A DNA stretch of 64,000 nucleotides from contig NZ_JAMBNQ010000023.1 of NCBI RefSeq assembly GCF_023715155.1, positions 1 through 64,000 of the forward strand, in the 5' to 3' direction. This document shows positions 32,811 through 41,988 of the stretch, in pieces (the first letter of the stretch is position 1; each line of letters begins with the position of its first letter). The position numbers were made by a program, and so were the translations under genes. Under the pieces are notes generated by a model. It was not told the origin of the DNA. It searched no databases and worked only from the letters and a program-made list of their open reading frames with translations. The DNA is from Neobacillus mesonae (GTDB taxonomy: Bacteria > Bacillota > Bacilli > Bacillales > Cytobacillaceae).

Positions 32811-32841
32811 GGGGGAACAGTATTTTTCTGATACTCCCCCC
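32811..32841. terminator. Bidirectional terminator
   Basis: GGGGGA...AGTAT (32811-32823) pairs with ATACT...CCCCC (32831-32840). It is downstream of the sugar porter on the minus strand. Confidence 0.65.
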
Positions 32842-32871
32842 TATTTAAGTGACTCAGTTGACCGATTTTTT

Positions 32872-34200
32872 CTATATTGCCATTTTATTTACTAAATCTT
32901 TTTCAATTTCTTCTAAGCTTCTTCCTTTAGTTTCTGGCACAAGGAAATAGACAAAAACAAAGGCTCCTATACCAATTATAGAATATATGATGTACAGATA
33001 ACTATTTCCTATCGCTTTTGATAATAAAGGAAATAATAAAGATACAATTAAATTTGCTCCCCAAAGAATAACACTTGAAACTCCCATTGCAGCGCCACGT
33101 ACTTTAAGAGGAAAGATTTCTGCAAGCACTATCCAAACGACCATTCCCCAACTAGTTGAAAAAGCAATGATAAAAAAAGCTAAGCAGATAAGTGAAACCC
33201 ACGCAGGTACTTCAAAAAATTTCGTACTAATTCCCAATACACCAAGAGCTAAAGACATACCAACATTCCCCATGAGAAGTAACAATCTCCGACCTATTCT
33301 ATCTATCAAAAGAATTCCAAAAACCGTACACAATAAATTCATAACCCCTATTCCAATTGTTCCAGCAATAGCTCCCGATGAACCAAGCCCGGCATTTACA
33401 AGAATAGTTGGTGTATAATAAAAAACGGTACTAGTTCCAATAAACTGTTGGAAAATTGCAAGTCCAATACCTACTATTAGAGTTGGTCTTAACCAAGGAG
33501 CTACAAGATCTCTTAGAGTTCCTTTTTCTTTATTGTTAATTTGTTTTATATTTTGTATTTCAGACTCTACTGCATTCTCATCTCTAGTATAGCTGAGCAC
33601 TTCCCTGGCCTTCTTTTCTTTTCCCCGGTAAAACAGCCAACGAGGACTCTCAGGCATAGATAACATTCCAAATAACAATAATAACGAAGGTATTAGGGCT
33701 AATCCAAGCATCCAATGCCAATTCCCAGAAGATGCAAATGCATAATCTACAATATAAGCAAGCAATATACCAACGCTGTTCATAAAGGTATTTAAAGATG
33801 CTACACGACCGCGTATATTAGCAGGGGTCATTTCTGAAAGATAAATTGGTACTAACGCTGACGCTCCTCCAACAGCTAGACCAAGTACGATTCGAAACAA
33901 AATTAAAATGAATACATTTGGCGCAATAGCCGTTCCTACAGCCCCTATAGAAAATAGGATTCCTGATATGACGATGGCCTTTTTTCTTCCTAGCTTATCT
34001 GAAAGAGTTCCACACCATCCAGCTCCTATCATAGCTCCTAACATTACTCCACTGACGATCATTCCCTCTAAAAATGGTGTAAGATGTAAATCTCTCTTAA
34101 TAAATAAAAGAGCCCCTGATATTACACCTGTATCATAACCAAACAGTAATCCTCCAAGCGATCCAAAAAAGTAGATAATCCACTTGTAATACTTTTGCAT
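32872..34200 (-). CDS. Sugar/polyol:H+ symporter (MFS sugar porter family)
   Basis: 442 aa, 12 TM segments. Family signatures: GGLLFGYDTGVISGALLF (TM1), DKLGRKKAI (TM2-3 loop), PESPRWLFYRGKEKKA (TM6-7 loop), and the C-terminal PETKGRSLEEIE. It is closest in feel to B. subtilis YwtG/CsbC/AraE/IolT. It could import inositol or a related sugar for the adjacent catabolic genes. It is read as a separate unit, with a cre-like site about 570 bp upstream (34769-34784, two mismatches). Substrate not determinable. Confidence 0.88.
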   Translation of the reverse strand: MQKYYKWIIYFFGSLGGLLFGYDTGVISGALLFIKRDLHLTPFLEGMIVSGVMLGAMIGAGWCGTLSDKLGRKKAIVISGILFSIGAVGTAIAPNVFILILFRIVLGLAVGGASALVPIYLSEMTPANIRGRVASLNTFMNSVGILLAYIVDYAFASSGNWHWMLGLALIPSLLLLFGMLSMPESPRWLFYRGKEKKAREVLSYTRDENAVESEIQNIKQINNKEKGTLRDLVAPWLRPTLIVGIGLAIFQQFIGTSTVFYYTPTILVNAGLGSSGAIAGTIGIGVMNLLCTVFGILLIDRIGRRLLLLMGNVGMSLALGVLGISTKFFEVPAWVSLICLAFFIIAFSTSWGMVVWIVLAEIFPLKVRGAAMGVSSVILWGANLIVSLLFPLLSKAIGNSYLYIIYSIIGIGAFVFVYFLVPETKGRSLEEIEKDLVNKMAI

Positions 34201-34988
34201 ATATTTTCCTCCATAAAATCATTTTATTTGAATAATAGAAAATGACTCCCAATGTCATGAATTCCTTCACTCTAAATAGCTCAAAAATGCCTTTTGCTAT
34301 GGCTAATTTATGTAAGGACTACGATAAAGGGTTTCCAAACCCTCGAATGGCTTAAGATAGTAACATCCAAATGTAATAATTCTGCTTGAAACCAAATTCA
34401 ATAAAAGAAATTAAACCATTCAGATGACCATTCTCGCTAATATAAATTTTCTTGTACCCTACCGTGAGGACTCCAGAAAAGCACGAGATGATAGCCAACA
34501 CTGCTCCGTACCTTGTGACAGAAAAACCAGAGAAATTTCGTTTCTCCATTGAAACCGCATTCATACAAATCAATCAGAATCATATTTTTTTACGATGACT
34601 AACTATACTCATAGCCAAGTTTAGCTAAGGATTCTTGAATCAGCTCTGATGAAAGCATATTTTGTTAGAACAAAAGATTTATGCTTAGACTATTTAAAAC
34701 TGACTTACCTTTTTAAAATAATGTCAAAAAAGGGATAATTCATTTAAAAAAGAGCATTTCCTACATTTATGATAACGCTTTACTTTTGATGTTAATTTAG
34801 CAAATTCAGCAGACAAATGGAAGGTGCTATTTTTGCCATTTTTTAATCCCCCTACTTTCTCTGACGACTCTTAAAATCTAACTTACATCTCATAGGATAT
34901 AATCACCTAATTATTAACTTTGTGATATTCTATGCATTTACTTTTTTATGACTTTTTTACTCTTGCCCAAAGTTCAATAAATACAGAC
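34201..34988. other. Gap without a convincing gene
   Basis: About 790 bp of AT-rich DNA. The only frame of note (34352-34573, minus, 73 aa) is hydrophobic and without a clear ribosome binding site. It may be a decayed gene fragment. A cre-like sequence ATGATAACGCTTTACT lies at 34769-34784. Confidence 0.4.
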
Positions 34989-35846
34989 TTATGCTTTGTT
35001 TGAAGAACCAAATTCACGTATTTTACCAATAACAGTTTCTTTAATCGCCTCACGGCCTGGACCTATAAATTTGCGTGGATCATATACATCAGAGTCTGTG
35101 CCCAACACTTCCCGAACTACTCTCGTAAAAGCAATTTGATTTTCCGTGTTTACATTGATTTTCGCTGTCCCTAATGAGATTGATTTTTTGATTTGATCAA
35201 TCGGGATACCAGTACCGCCATGTAAGACTAACGGCAGCTCAATTGTTTTACATATATCCTCCATTTCCTTAAAACCTAAGTTAGGCTCCCCTTTGTAAGG
35301 ACCATGAACAGATCCTAATGCTGGGGCTAGGCAATCAACACCTGTAAGTTTTACCAGCTCCCTACATTCATTTGGATCTGCATAAATAACACCATCGGCG
35401 ATTACATCGTCTTCTTGCCCGCCAACTGTTCCTAGTTCAGCTTCAACGGATACCCCGTATTCATGTGCATATTGAACAACTTGCCGGGTTATTTTTACAT
35501 TTTCTTCAAATGAATAATGGGAAGCGTCAATCATAACCGAAGTAAAACCAGCATCAATGGCAGCTTTACACTTTACAAAGCTAGACCCATGGTCCAAATG
35601 GATTGCTACTGGTACGATGATATTCATTTCTTCAATAAGTGCTTTTACCATGGAGGTAACCACAGTAAAACCACCCATATGCCGAGCTGCTCCTTCAGAA
35701 ACACCAAGAATTACTGGTGATTTTTCTTCCTCTCCAGCTGCTAAAATTGCTTGTGCCCATTCCAGGTTGTTGATGTTAAACTGCCCAACCGCATAACCTT
35801 CTGCTAACGCCTTATTTAACATCTCTTTCATTGAAGTTAAAGCCAT
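34989..35846 (-). CDS. fba: Class II fructose-bisphosphate aldolase, FbaA-like paralogue
   Basis: 285 aa; second ATG (35846) chosen for spacing to AGGGGG. Reversible cleavage of fructose-1,6-bisphosphate; enzymes of this class also cleave sedoheptulose-1,7-bisphosphate. Zinc and substrate motifs: IHLDHGSS (about 80-87), [14 protein letters not shown] (about 133-146), LHGGTGIP (about 207-214), KINVNTENQ (about 230). By recalled comparison it follows B. subtilis FbaA over most of its length, including [18 protein letters not shown], so it reads as a glycolytic paralogue and not the inositol aldolase IolJ. It follows rpiB and the malic enzyme gene. Confidence 0.88.
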   Translation of the reverse strand: MALTSMKEMLNKALAEGYAVGQFNINNLEWAQAILAAGEEEKSPVILGVSEGAARHMGGFTVVTSMVKALIEEMNIIVPVAIHLDHGSSFVKCKAAIDAGFTSVMIDASHYSFEENVKITRQVVQYAHEYGVSVEAELGTVGGQEDDVIADGVIYADPNECRELVKLTGVDCLAPALGSVHGPYKGEPNLGFKEMEDICKTIELPLVLHGGTGIPIDQIKKSISLGTAKINVNTENQIAFTRVVREVLGTDSDVYDPRKFIGPGREAIKETVIGKIREFGSSNKA

Positions 35847-35906
35847 TTTCATATCCCCCTAGTAATTGACCCAAATTTTTAATCTTTGTAAGAGTCATTA
35901 TGCAAA

Positions 35907-36389
35907 TCAATCCGCTTTCAATATATAGACTTCGTTACTTTTCAACTCATGAGTTGATTCATATGTTACGATTTTATTGACACGTTTTTTGTGTCTCCCC
36001 CCTATAAAAGGTGTTGTTAACCACATTTTCACAATATCACAAGCTAGACCAGGGCCAATGACACGCTCTCCCATAGCTAATATGTTTGTATCGTTATGTT
36101 CTCTTGTTGCCTTTGCACTAAACATATCATGGACAAGTGCACAGCGAATTCCTTTTACTTTGTTGGCTGCAATGCTCATTCCAATGCCTGTTCCGCAAAT
36201 TAATATACCACGGTCTACTTCACCATTAGCTACTTTCTCAGCTACTGGTATTGCATAATCTGGATAGTCAACAGATTCGCTATTCTCACAACCTAAATCT
36301 ACATAGGGAATCTTCATTTCTTCCATTAATAAAATAATTTCTTTACGAATAAACATACCGCCATGATCAGATGCAATGGCCACTTTCAT
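35907..36389 (-). CDS. rpiB: Ribose-5-phosphate isomerase B
   Basis: 160 aa from ATG 36389 behind GGAGG. It interconverts ribulose-5-P and ribose-5-P. Family motifs: ASDHGG (start), active-site Cys in GILICGTGIGMSIAANK (about 62-78), and REHNDTNILAMGERV (about 100-114). It is somewhat longer than the usual 149 aa. RpiB-like enzymes also act on other sugar phosphates or sulfosugars, so the substrate is inferred from context: recycling pentose phosphate made by the split transketolase. Confidence 0.88.
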   Translation of the reverse strand: MKVAIASDHGGMFIRKEIILLMEEMKIPYVDLGCENSESVDYPDYAIPVAEKVANGEVDRGILICGTGIGMSIAANKVKGIRCALVHDMFSAKATREHNDTNILAMGERVIGPGLACDIVKMWLTTPFIGGRHKKRVNKIVTYESTHELKSNEVYILKAD

Positions 36390-36476
36390 CATTTATCCTC
36401 CAATCCTCTTCTTACAAAAATGATTAATAGTATAAAAATTGTAAACTACTAATCAAGTGAAAAACTGTAGTCTGTT

Positions 36477-37721
36477 TTATACGAAAACGTTTTTGTCTTT
36501 CGTTACCGCTAGAAAGCGCTCTTTAATTTCTTTATTATTTACATTCAGTTGTGAAACACCTGTTTCTATCGCGGCTAGAGATACTGCCGCTCCAACATGC
36601 GCTACCACACGGGGATCAAAAGGATCAGGAATTACATAATCGGGGTTGAGATCTTCCTCCGAAATCAAGCCAGCAATGGCATATACAGCTGCCAGTTTCA
36701 TATCTTCATTGATTACTTTTGCATGAACATCCAATGCCCCACGGAAAATTCCAGGGAAAGCTAATACGTTATTTATCTGATTTGGAAAATCAGAGCGACC
36801 CGTTCCTACAACAAAGGCTCCTGCATCTTTTGCATCTTGTGGCATGATTTCTGGCACCGGATTGGCCATTGCAAAAATTGTGGGATTTTGACTCATGGAA
36901 CGAACCATTTCTTGAGTGACAGCACCTGCAGCCGATACGCCAATAAAAACATCAGCTCCAACAAGTGCATCTGCTAAAGTTCCTTTTTTATTTTCTTTGT
37001 TAGTTATCCGCGCCATTTCTTCTTTGAATGAATTCATTCCAACAGGGCGACCTTCATAAATAATTCCTTTTGTATCACATAAAATGGCATCTTTTACACC
37101 CATATTAAGTAACAATTTTACAATTGCCACACCTGCGGCTCCAGCACCATTTGCTACAACACGAATATCTTCAATTTTCTTACCTACAAGTTTAAGAGCA
37201 TTGATTAATCCTGCAGCTGTTACAATAGCTGTACCATGCTGATCGTCATGAAAAATCGGAATATTACATGATTTCCTCAGGCGATCCTCGATTTCAAAGC
37301 ACTGAGGAGCAGCAATATCTTCTAAGTTCACTCCACCAAACGTGGGTTCTAATAATTGAACCATCTCAATAATTTTTTCTGTGTCTGTCGTATTAATACA
37401 AATTGGAAATGCGTCTACATCTGCGAATGTTTTAAACAGTAATGCTTTCCCTTCCATCACCGGCATGGCTGCTTTAGGCCCAATATTTCCAAGCCCCAGT
37501 ACAGCTGTACCATTAGAAACAACGGCTACAAGGTTTCCTTTAATCGTATAATCATAGACCTTGTCCTCATCTTGATGAATTTCAATACAAGGCTCTGCCA
37601 CACCAGGTGAATAAGCAAGACTTAAATCTCTCCTGTTACATACTTCGATTTTTGAATAGATACCCAGTTTCCCTTTATTTTCCTTATGGATTTTTAGTGA
37701 TTCTTCCCGTAATGTCAACAT
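36477..37721 (-). CDS. Malic enzyme (NAD(P)-dependent, YtsJ-like)
   Basis: 414 aa from ATG 37721 behind AGAGGT. Oxidative decarboxylation of malate to pyruvate and CO2. Motifs: [49 protein letters not shown], metal-binding [11 protein letters not shown] (about 158-168), Rossmann [13 protein letters not shown], and [20 protein letters not shown]. By recall it is very similar to B. subtilis YtsJ. An operator-like TAAAGCGTTTAA lies upstream (37860-37871). In this cluster it would consume malate formed by the aldehyde dehydrogenase. Confidence 0.9.
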   Translation of the reverse strand: MLTLREESLKIHKENKGKLGIYSKIEVCNRRDLSLAYSPGVAEPCIEIHQDEDKVYDYTIKGNLVAVVSNGTAVLGLGNIGPKAAMPVMEGKALLFKTFADVDAFPICINTTDTEKIIEMVQLLEPTFGGVNLEDIAAPQCFEIEDRLRKSCNIPIFHDDQHGTAIVTAAGLINALKLVGKKIEDIRVVANGAGAAGVAIVKLLLNMGVKDAILCDTKGIIYEGRPVGMNSFKEEMARITNKENKKGTLADALVGADVFIGVSAAGAVTQEMVRSMSQNPTIFAMANPVPEIMPQDAKDAGAFVVGTGRSDFPNQINNVLAFPGIFRGALDVHAKVINEDMKLAAVYAIAGLISEEDLNPDYVIPDPFDPRVVAHVGAAVSLAAIETGVSQLNVNNKEIKERFLAVTKDKNVFV

Positions 37722-37859
37722 TATTACCTCTTTCATATATTGATTTCCATTGGAAATAAGAACAAGAAGTCCTAACCATTAAAACTTATTTTTATGTTGA
37801 AACGAGGGTTTTCCGTGCGAAGATTTGTATGTTCATCACTCCCTCGGAGTTTTCAATTC

Positions 37860-37871
37860 TAAAGCGTTTAA
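37860..37871. promoter_or_regulatory. Operator-like TAAAGCGTTTAA upstream of malic enzyme
   Basis: It is the exact reverse complement of TTAAACGCTTTA at 43093-43104 in front of a lacI-family gene, and so belongs to the same site family. The remaining sequence of the 37722-38168 gap shows no gene. Confidence 0.5.
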
Positions 37872-38168
37872 ATTTAACTTTTGGTTATAAGGTGCATTTC
37901 ATTTCACTAGACTTAATCATTTGCAAAAGTCAGATAACTATCTGTAAAAAAATACTCCAATCATGCCATTTTTAGGTTTCACCGATATTACTTGTCCTTG
38001 GATTCTCAATCCACAACTTTCCTCGCTTATAGCTTCTAAATTACTTTTGTTTTTATATTTCTAGAAAAATATTATAGCCTTACGAAAAAGATATTTGACA
38101 CTCTGGTACGACTAATTTTGTTCTTTTGGTCTAAATTAGTAATGAAGCTTAGTGTTTGATTGATTCCC

Positions 38169-38351
38169 TCAGTTCCAAATGGGACGTACTTCTTGCATGA
38201 TTTTTTGTAGCAATATAATTTCTTTATCTAATTTTTTACTAAGATCGATGACATTTATATGTGAAATTCCTTTGACTTTTGCTAACTTATACAAATCCCG
38301 GCGATACTTCACTATACGTTTATGACATTCCAATGCAGTTCTTAACACCAT
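38169..38351 (-). CDS. Spo0E-like aspartyl-phosphate phosphatase
   Basis: 60 aa, AAAGGAGAT before the ATG. Two helices with the Spo0E core HINVIDLSKKLDKEI (about 31-45), carrying the conserved S-x-x-L-D. The family dephosphorylates Spo0A~P and delays sporulation. Finding it inside a plasmid-borne catabolic cluster suggests that growth on the substrate may be coupled to postponing sporulation (inference). Confidence 0.8.
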   Translation of the reverse strand: MVLRTALECHKRIVKYRRDLYKLAKVKGISHINVIDLSKKLDKEIILLQKIMQEVRPIWN

Positions 38352-38470
38352 AGTCTTAATCTCCTTTTTCCAATTTGGAAGTCACACACTAAACAAAAAT
38401 TTCTATTTCATTTTCTATTTGAAAAATAAAATGTATTTTAAATAGTCTGGACCCCTATATATTCGTAAAG

Positions 38471-39139
38471 TTAAAAATGCCTTAAGGCAAATAATTCTTT
38501 AAGTTTAGCAACGTTTACTTCAGCTAAAGAAGTCACAATCCTATCTGCTTGTGATAGATCCATGCTTATTTGTTTATGTCTGACCCCAATACAATACATA
38601 TTGGCTGTTTTCGCAGCTGTTACACCATTGTAAGAATCCTCAATAACTATACAATTTGATACTGATACCCCCATTTTTTCTGCTGCATGGAGAAAAATCT
38701 GTGGATCGGGCTTTCCCCTTTCAAAGTCTTCACCTGAAATAATTTCATTAAAATAATCTCTTAATTCACATTGATCTATTACTGTTTGTATTCTCCTCAT
38801 TTCGGAAGAAGATGCTAAAGCAGTAGGTATACCATGTTTTTTCAAAGACATTAATAGGAGTAATACCTCCGGAAACAACAGTTGCTTATAATCCCATTCT
38901 TTCTGTGAAAATATTGTACGTTGCAATGCAATAAGCTCTTCTACACTTTGCGGCAAAGAATACTTTTCTTTTATAATTGACCATTTTCTCTTGGCGGTTC
39001 CACCCATATAACTACGTTGTGTAATTTCATCTACCTGAATATCAAGTTTCTTAAATATCTCCTGGTTATATCTTCTATAAATTGGCTCCGTATCGACAAT
39101 TACCCCATCCATATCAAATATAACAGCCAAATTGGACAC
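38471..39139 (-). CDS. HAD-family sugar phosphatase/beta-phosphoglucomutase-like
   Basis: 222 aa from GTG 39139 behind GAAGGTG. HAD subfamily IA: catalytic FDMDGVIVDTEP (about 8-19), ALASSSEMRR (motif II Ser), GKPDPQIFLHAAEKMGV (Lys, motif III) and VIEDSYNGVTAAKTANM (motif IV). It could be a phosphatase of a sugar phosphate or a phosphomutase. Given the PFK/aldolase/transketolase neighbours, clearing dead-end sugar phosphates is a plausible role. Confidence 0.85.
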   Translation of the reverse strand: MSNLAVIFDMDGVIVDTEPIYRRYNQEIFKKLDIQVDEITQRSYMGGTAKRKWSIIKEKYSLPQSVEELIALQRTIFSQKEWDYKQLLFPEVLLLLMSLKKHGIPTALASSSEMRRIQTVIDQCELRDYFNEIISGEDFERGKPDPQIFLHAAEKMGVSVSNCIVIEDSYNGVTAAKTANMYCIGVRHKQISMDLSQADRIVTSLAEVNVAKLKELFALRHF

Positions 39140-39184
39140 TATTTTTCACCTTCTCAACCTCAGTTTTTTAACTAATTTATAGTA

Positions 39185-39340
39185 CTAATTTTTAAGTTTA
39201 GAAACTTGCTCAATACATTTTTTTTCATTACAACGTGAATAGTAAAATCCAACTTTCTCTGAACGAAATGTATCCAAAAGGCGTCCACACTTATCACAAA
39301 TAATTGAACCTAGTGCTAATGAGTTTTCTGAAACTGGCAT
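39185..39340 (-). CDS. SR1P-like Cys-rich small protein
   Basis: 51 aa from ATG 39340 behind AAAGGATG. The pattern GSIICDKCGRLLDTF, then EKVGFYYSRC and a final KKC resembles the GapA-binding peptide SR1P of bacilli (GTIVCQxC...EKVTTLYGxC), with a longer N-terminus. In B. subtilis SR1P binds glyceraldehyde-3-P dehydrogenase GapA and is encoded on the dual-function RNA SR1. Lying between pfk and the HAD gene, it may tune glycolytic flux or GapA-associated RNase activity. The similarity is from memory of the family pattern. Confidence 0.6.
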   Translation of the reverse strand: MPVSENSLALGSIICDKCGRLLDTFRSEKVGFYYSRCNEKKCIEQVSKLKN

Positions 39341-39497
39341 AATTGATCATCCTTTCAATGTTAGTCAAGTCAAAATAAATTGTTAAACATAATGCAAAAT
39401 CTAATAAGATATTTTGTTAACTTTCCTGAAAAACCCAATTTAGCGAGTATATAACCCCAAAAAATAAAGTAATTTATTTCACCTTAAACATAAATAT

Positions 39498-40697
39498 TTA
39501 TATAACACGCCCATAAACAGGAAGACCATTATCCGAAGGAAGCATCAATTCGCCCTTGATAATCGGACGTACATAGTCAATAAAATCTTTAGACATGGAA
39601 CAGTTTTCTTGATTGTACCAATTTATTGGGACAAAGCGTTCCTTTCCTCCAATCTCACTTAACGGTACGGTTTCGTAAGAAATTTCATATTCTTTTAAAT
39701 TTTTTCGCTTTAATCCAATCATAACTCCCGTATAATTTCTCTTTGCAAAAGACCAGGCTTCTATTCCAGCATTATAGGCTTCCGATACATCTGTTTTTGC
39801 GGCAAATAACATACTACTTCGCTGCCAGGTACTAGGTAAAATAAGATGTGAATGTATACCTGTTTCCTCTTTAATAATACTATTTAAATATGAAGAAACT
39901 CCCCCAAGCTTAGGTCGACCAAGGATGTCATAGTTAAGGTTATTTCCTGAACATAGATTCCCCTGATGATCTTTAATCCCTTCGGAGACCACTACCACAG
40001 CACTCTTTTTTTCCAAATTTAAAGATTGGATTTTTCTTATCAAGGCATTCACATCAAATGGCACTTCCGGAATATAAATTAAATCTTGACAATTATCCCC
40101 TACATCTCCGACCAATGAACAAGCTCCTGCTAACCAACCTGCATGACGGCCCATTGTTTCAATGATTGTAATGCGATTACTTACCATATAACTTTTCATA
40201 TCCATCTTAATATCAAGCATACAAGTTGCTAAAAATTTTGCAGCGCTTCCAAAACCGGGAGAATGATCTGTTCCCATTAAATCATTGTCTATTGACTTTG
40301 GAACTCCAATTACAATTAATTCATATCCGATTTTTTTGGCTTGCTCATCAATCATTTGAGCAACATTCATTGATCCATTTCCACCGATACAAAAGAAATA
40401 TCGAATATCCCTTTTCTTCATAACTTTTAATATTATTTCAATATCTGTTGGTGTGAGCTTATAACGCCATGATCCAAGTGCAGCACCAGGTGTCCAACGT
40501 AAACGATAACGCTCCTGGTTAGACAAATCATTTAAATTTACAAAGGATTCATTGAGCAATCCATGTAATCCTCCTACAGCTCCATAAATCTGGCCCTTAA
40601 AAGATGAATCAAGCGCTCCATTAATAATTCCGATTAATGAGTTATTTATAACAGCAGTGGGACCTCCAGATTGAACAATTAAACAATTCCCATTCAT
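39498..40697 (-). CDS. 6-phosphofructokinase-like enzyme (PfkA superfamily)
   Basis: 399 aa. ATG 40697 is chosen because GAAGGG precedes it and because the longer frame would translate the operator at 40720-40733. Motifs: LIVQSGGPTAVINN (start), GGNGS (about 105-109), PKSIDND (133-139), MGRHAGW (182-188). The catalytic TIDND-type Asp is kept. GGNGS has Asn where PFKs have GGDGS (ATP) or GGDDS (PPi), and Lys in PKSIDND is as in PPi-type enzymes. It may phosphorylate fructose-6-P or sedoheptulose-7-P; the donor is uncertain. Confidence 0.8.
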   Translation of the reverse strand: MNGNCLIVQSGGPTAVINNSLIGIINGALDSSFKGQIYGAVGGLHGLLNESFVNLNDLSNQERYRLRWTPGAALGSWRYKLTPTDIEIILKVMKKRDIRYFFCIGGNGSMNVAQMIDEQAKKIGYELIVIGVPKSIDNDLMGTDHSPGFGSAAKFLATCMLDIKMDMKSYMVSNRITIIETMGRHAGWLAGACSLVGDVGDNCQDLIYIPEVPFDVNALIRKIQSLNLEKKSAVVVVSEGIKDHQGNLCSGNNLNYDILGRPKLGGVSSYLNSIIKEETGIHSHLILPSTWQRSSMLFAAKTDVSEAYNAGIEAWSFAKRNYTGVMIGLKRKNLKEYEISYETVPLSEIGGKERFVPINWYNQENCSMSKDFIDYVRPIIKGELMLPSDNGLPVYGRVI

Positions 40698-40719
40698 ATA
40701 ATTTTTCCCTTCAACGAGA

Positions 40720-40733
40720 GTTAAGCGCTTCAC
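40720..40733. promoter_or_regulatory. LacI-type operator upstream of pfk
   Basis: GTTAAGCGCTTCAC, 22 bp upstream of the preferred pfk start. It shares the AAGCGCTT core with sites throughout the cluster. Confidence 0.7.
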
Positions 40734-40896
40734 TTTCAAATAAAAAAAAATAAATAATTATTATTGATATTATATTAGACTTTTTAATAAAATCGAATTA
40801 TAAATTTTTACAAATAGTTTTTATAATAACAAACAATATTATATGTCTAACTATTCAGAAAATCAACTCGTTGCTAAAAAGTAAGATAAAAATTCT

Positions 40897-41904
40897 TCAA
40901 AAATATTTTTTTATGACTTTTGCCGTTGACTCTCTCACTACTAGTTCAGGCATTAATATAATTTGTTTAATTATCTCATTCCTCTCGATCATCCCTACCA
41001 TTAATTCCATTATTTCTTTCCCCATAATTTGTACAGGTTGAGCCATAGTAGTTAACGAAGGGGCAATTATTGTTGCAATCATCGTGTCATCAAAGCCAAT
41101 TACAGATAATTGTTCTGGAACGGAAATACCATATTCCCTTGCAGCATGGATTGCTCCGATCCCCAATAAGTCATTGCAGGTAAAAACAGCCGTCGGAGGA
41201 TTATCACTATTCAAATAATTTTGTGTAATTTTTTTCCCCCAACCTATACTTATCTCCTCTGCGTATTCAATATGTCCTGGTGCTTTTATTCCGTTATCTT
41301 CTAAAGCCTGTTTATAACCTCTTAATCTTTCTCTATTACTCCATATATTACGAGCGATTATCCCTATATTTTCATGTCCTAAGCTAATTAAGTACGACGT
41401 AGCTTGATATCCTCCCATAAAGTCATCAATTACTACTGTATTAATAGGAATCATTGGAGAATCACGTGCAATGATTGATACAGGAATATTTTCCTCCATT
41501 AATTCTTGTATCTTTCTTAAATCCTCAAATCCGGACGCCAGAATAAAACCATCAACGTTTTTTTGTTTTAATAGTGATAAATATTTGTTTTCTTTCTCCG
41601 CCAAATAGTCTGTACTGCACATAATTAAATTGTATCCCAATTCATTCGCACTATCTTCGATATTTCGTGCAAGATCAGAAAAAAATGGGTTAGCCAAATC
41701 TGGAATTAACAATCCAATTGTTTTTGTTTTTTTGCCCGTCAATGCAGACGCCATTACATTAGGATGAAAATCTAATTTTTTCTTCACATCCAAGACTTTT
41801 TTTCTTGTCTTTTCACTAATATTCCCTTTATTATTAATGACTTTTGAAACTGTTGCTATTGAAACACCCGCTTTTTTTGCAACGTCATATATAGTAACTT
41901 TCAT
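40897..41904 (-). CDS. LacI-family regulator (second of a tandem pair)
   Basis: 335 aa. The N-terminal HTH is TIYDVAKKAGVSIATVSKVINNKGNISEKTRKKV (about 3-36). The hinge helix contains NVMASALTGKKTKTIGLLIPD. A sugar-binding periplasmic-protein-like domain fills the rest. It is about the same length as, and clearly similar throughout to, the neighbouring regulator at 41989, so the two arose by duplication. AGAGGG precedes the ATG. It is a candidate for binding the AAGCGCTT operators of the cluster. Confidence 0.92.
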   Translation of the reverse strand: MKVTIYDVAKKAGVSIATVSKVINNKGNISEKTRKKVLDVKKKLDFHPNVMASALTGKKTKTIGLLIPDLANPFFSDLARNIEDSANELGYNLIMCSTDYLAEKENKYLSLLKQKNVDGFILASGFEDLRKIQELMEENIPVSIIARDSPMIPINTVVIDDFMGGYQATSYLISLGHENIGIIARNIWSNRERLRGYKQALEDNGIKAPGHIEYAEEISIGWGKKITQNYLNSDNPPTAVFTCNDLLGIGAIHAAREYGISVPEQLSVIGFDDTMIATIIAPSLTTMAQPVQIMGKEIMELMVGMIERNEIIKQIILMPELVVRESTAKVIKKYF

Positions 41905-41988
41905 TTTTTTCCCTCTTTTTAATTTACGCTATAAAAAGAAATGGTTACTGTTAATTTAGGATTCATCGAAGTCAAAAATTGAATTTAC

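Noticed and set aside
34352..34573. 73-aa hydrophobic minus-strand frame
   Set aside because: No ribosome binding site or recognisable domain. At most a decayed fragment.
34989..35846. Aldolase as IolJ, the inositol-specific aldolase
   Set aside because: From memory it follows B. subtilis FbaA almost throughout, and no IolC kinase is present to make the IolJ substrate. I called it an FbaA paralogue, though IolJ activity is not excluded.
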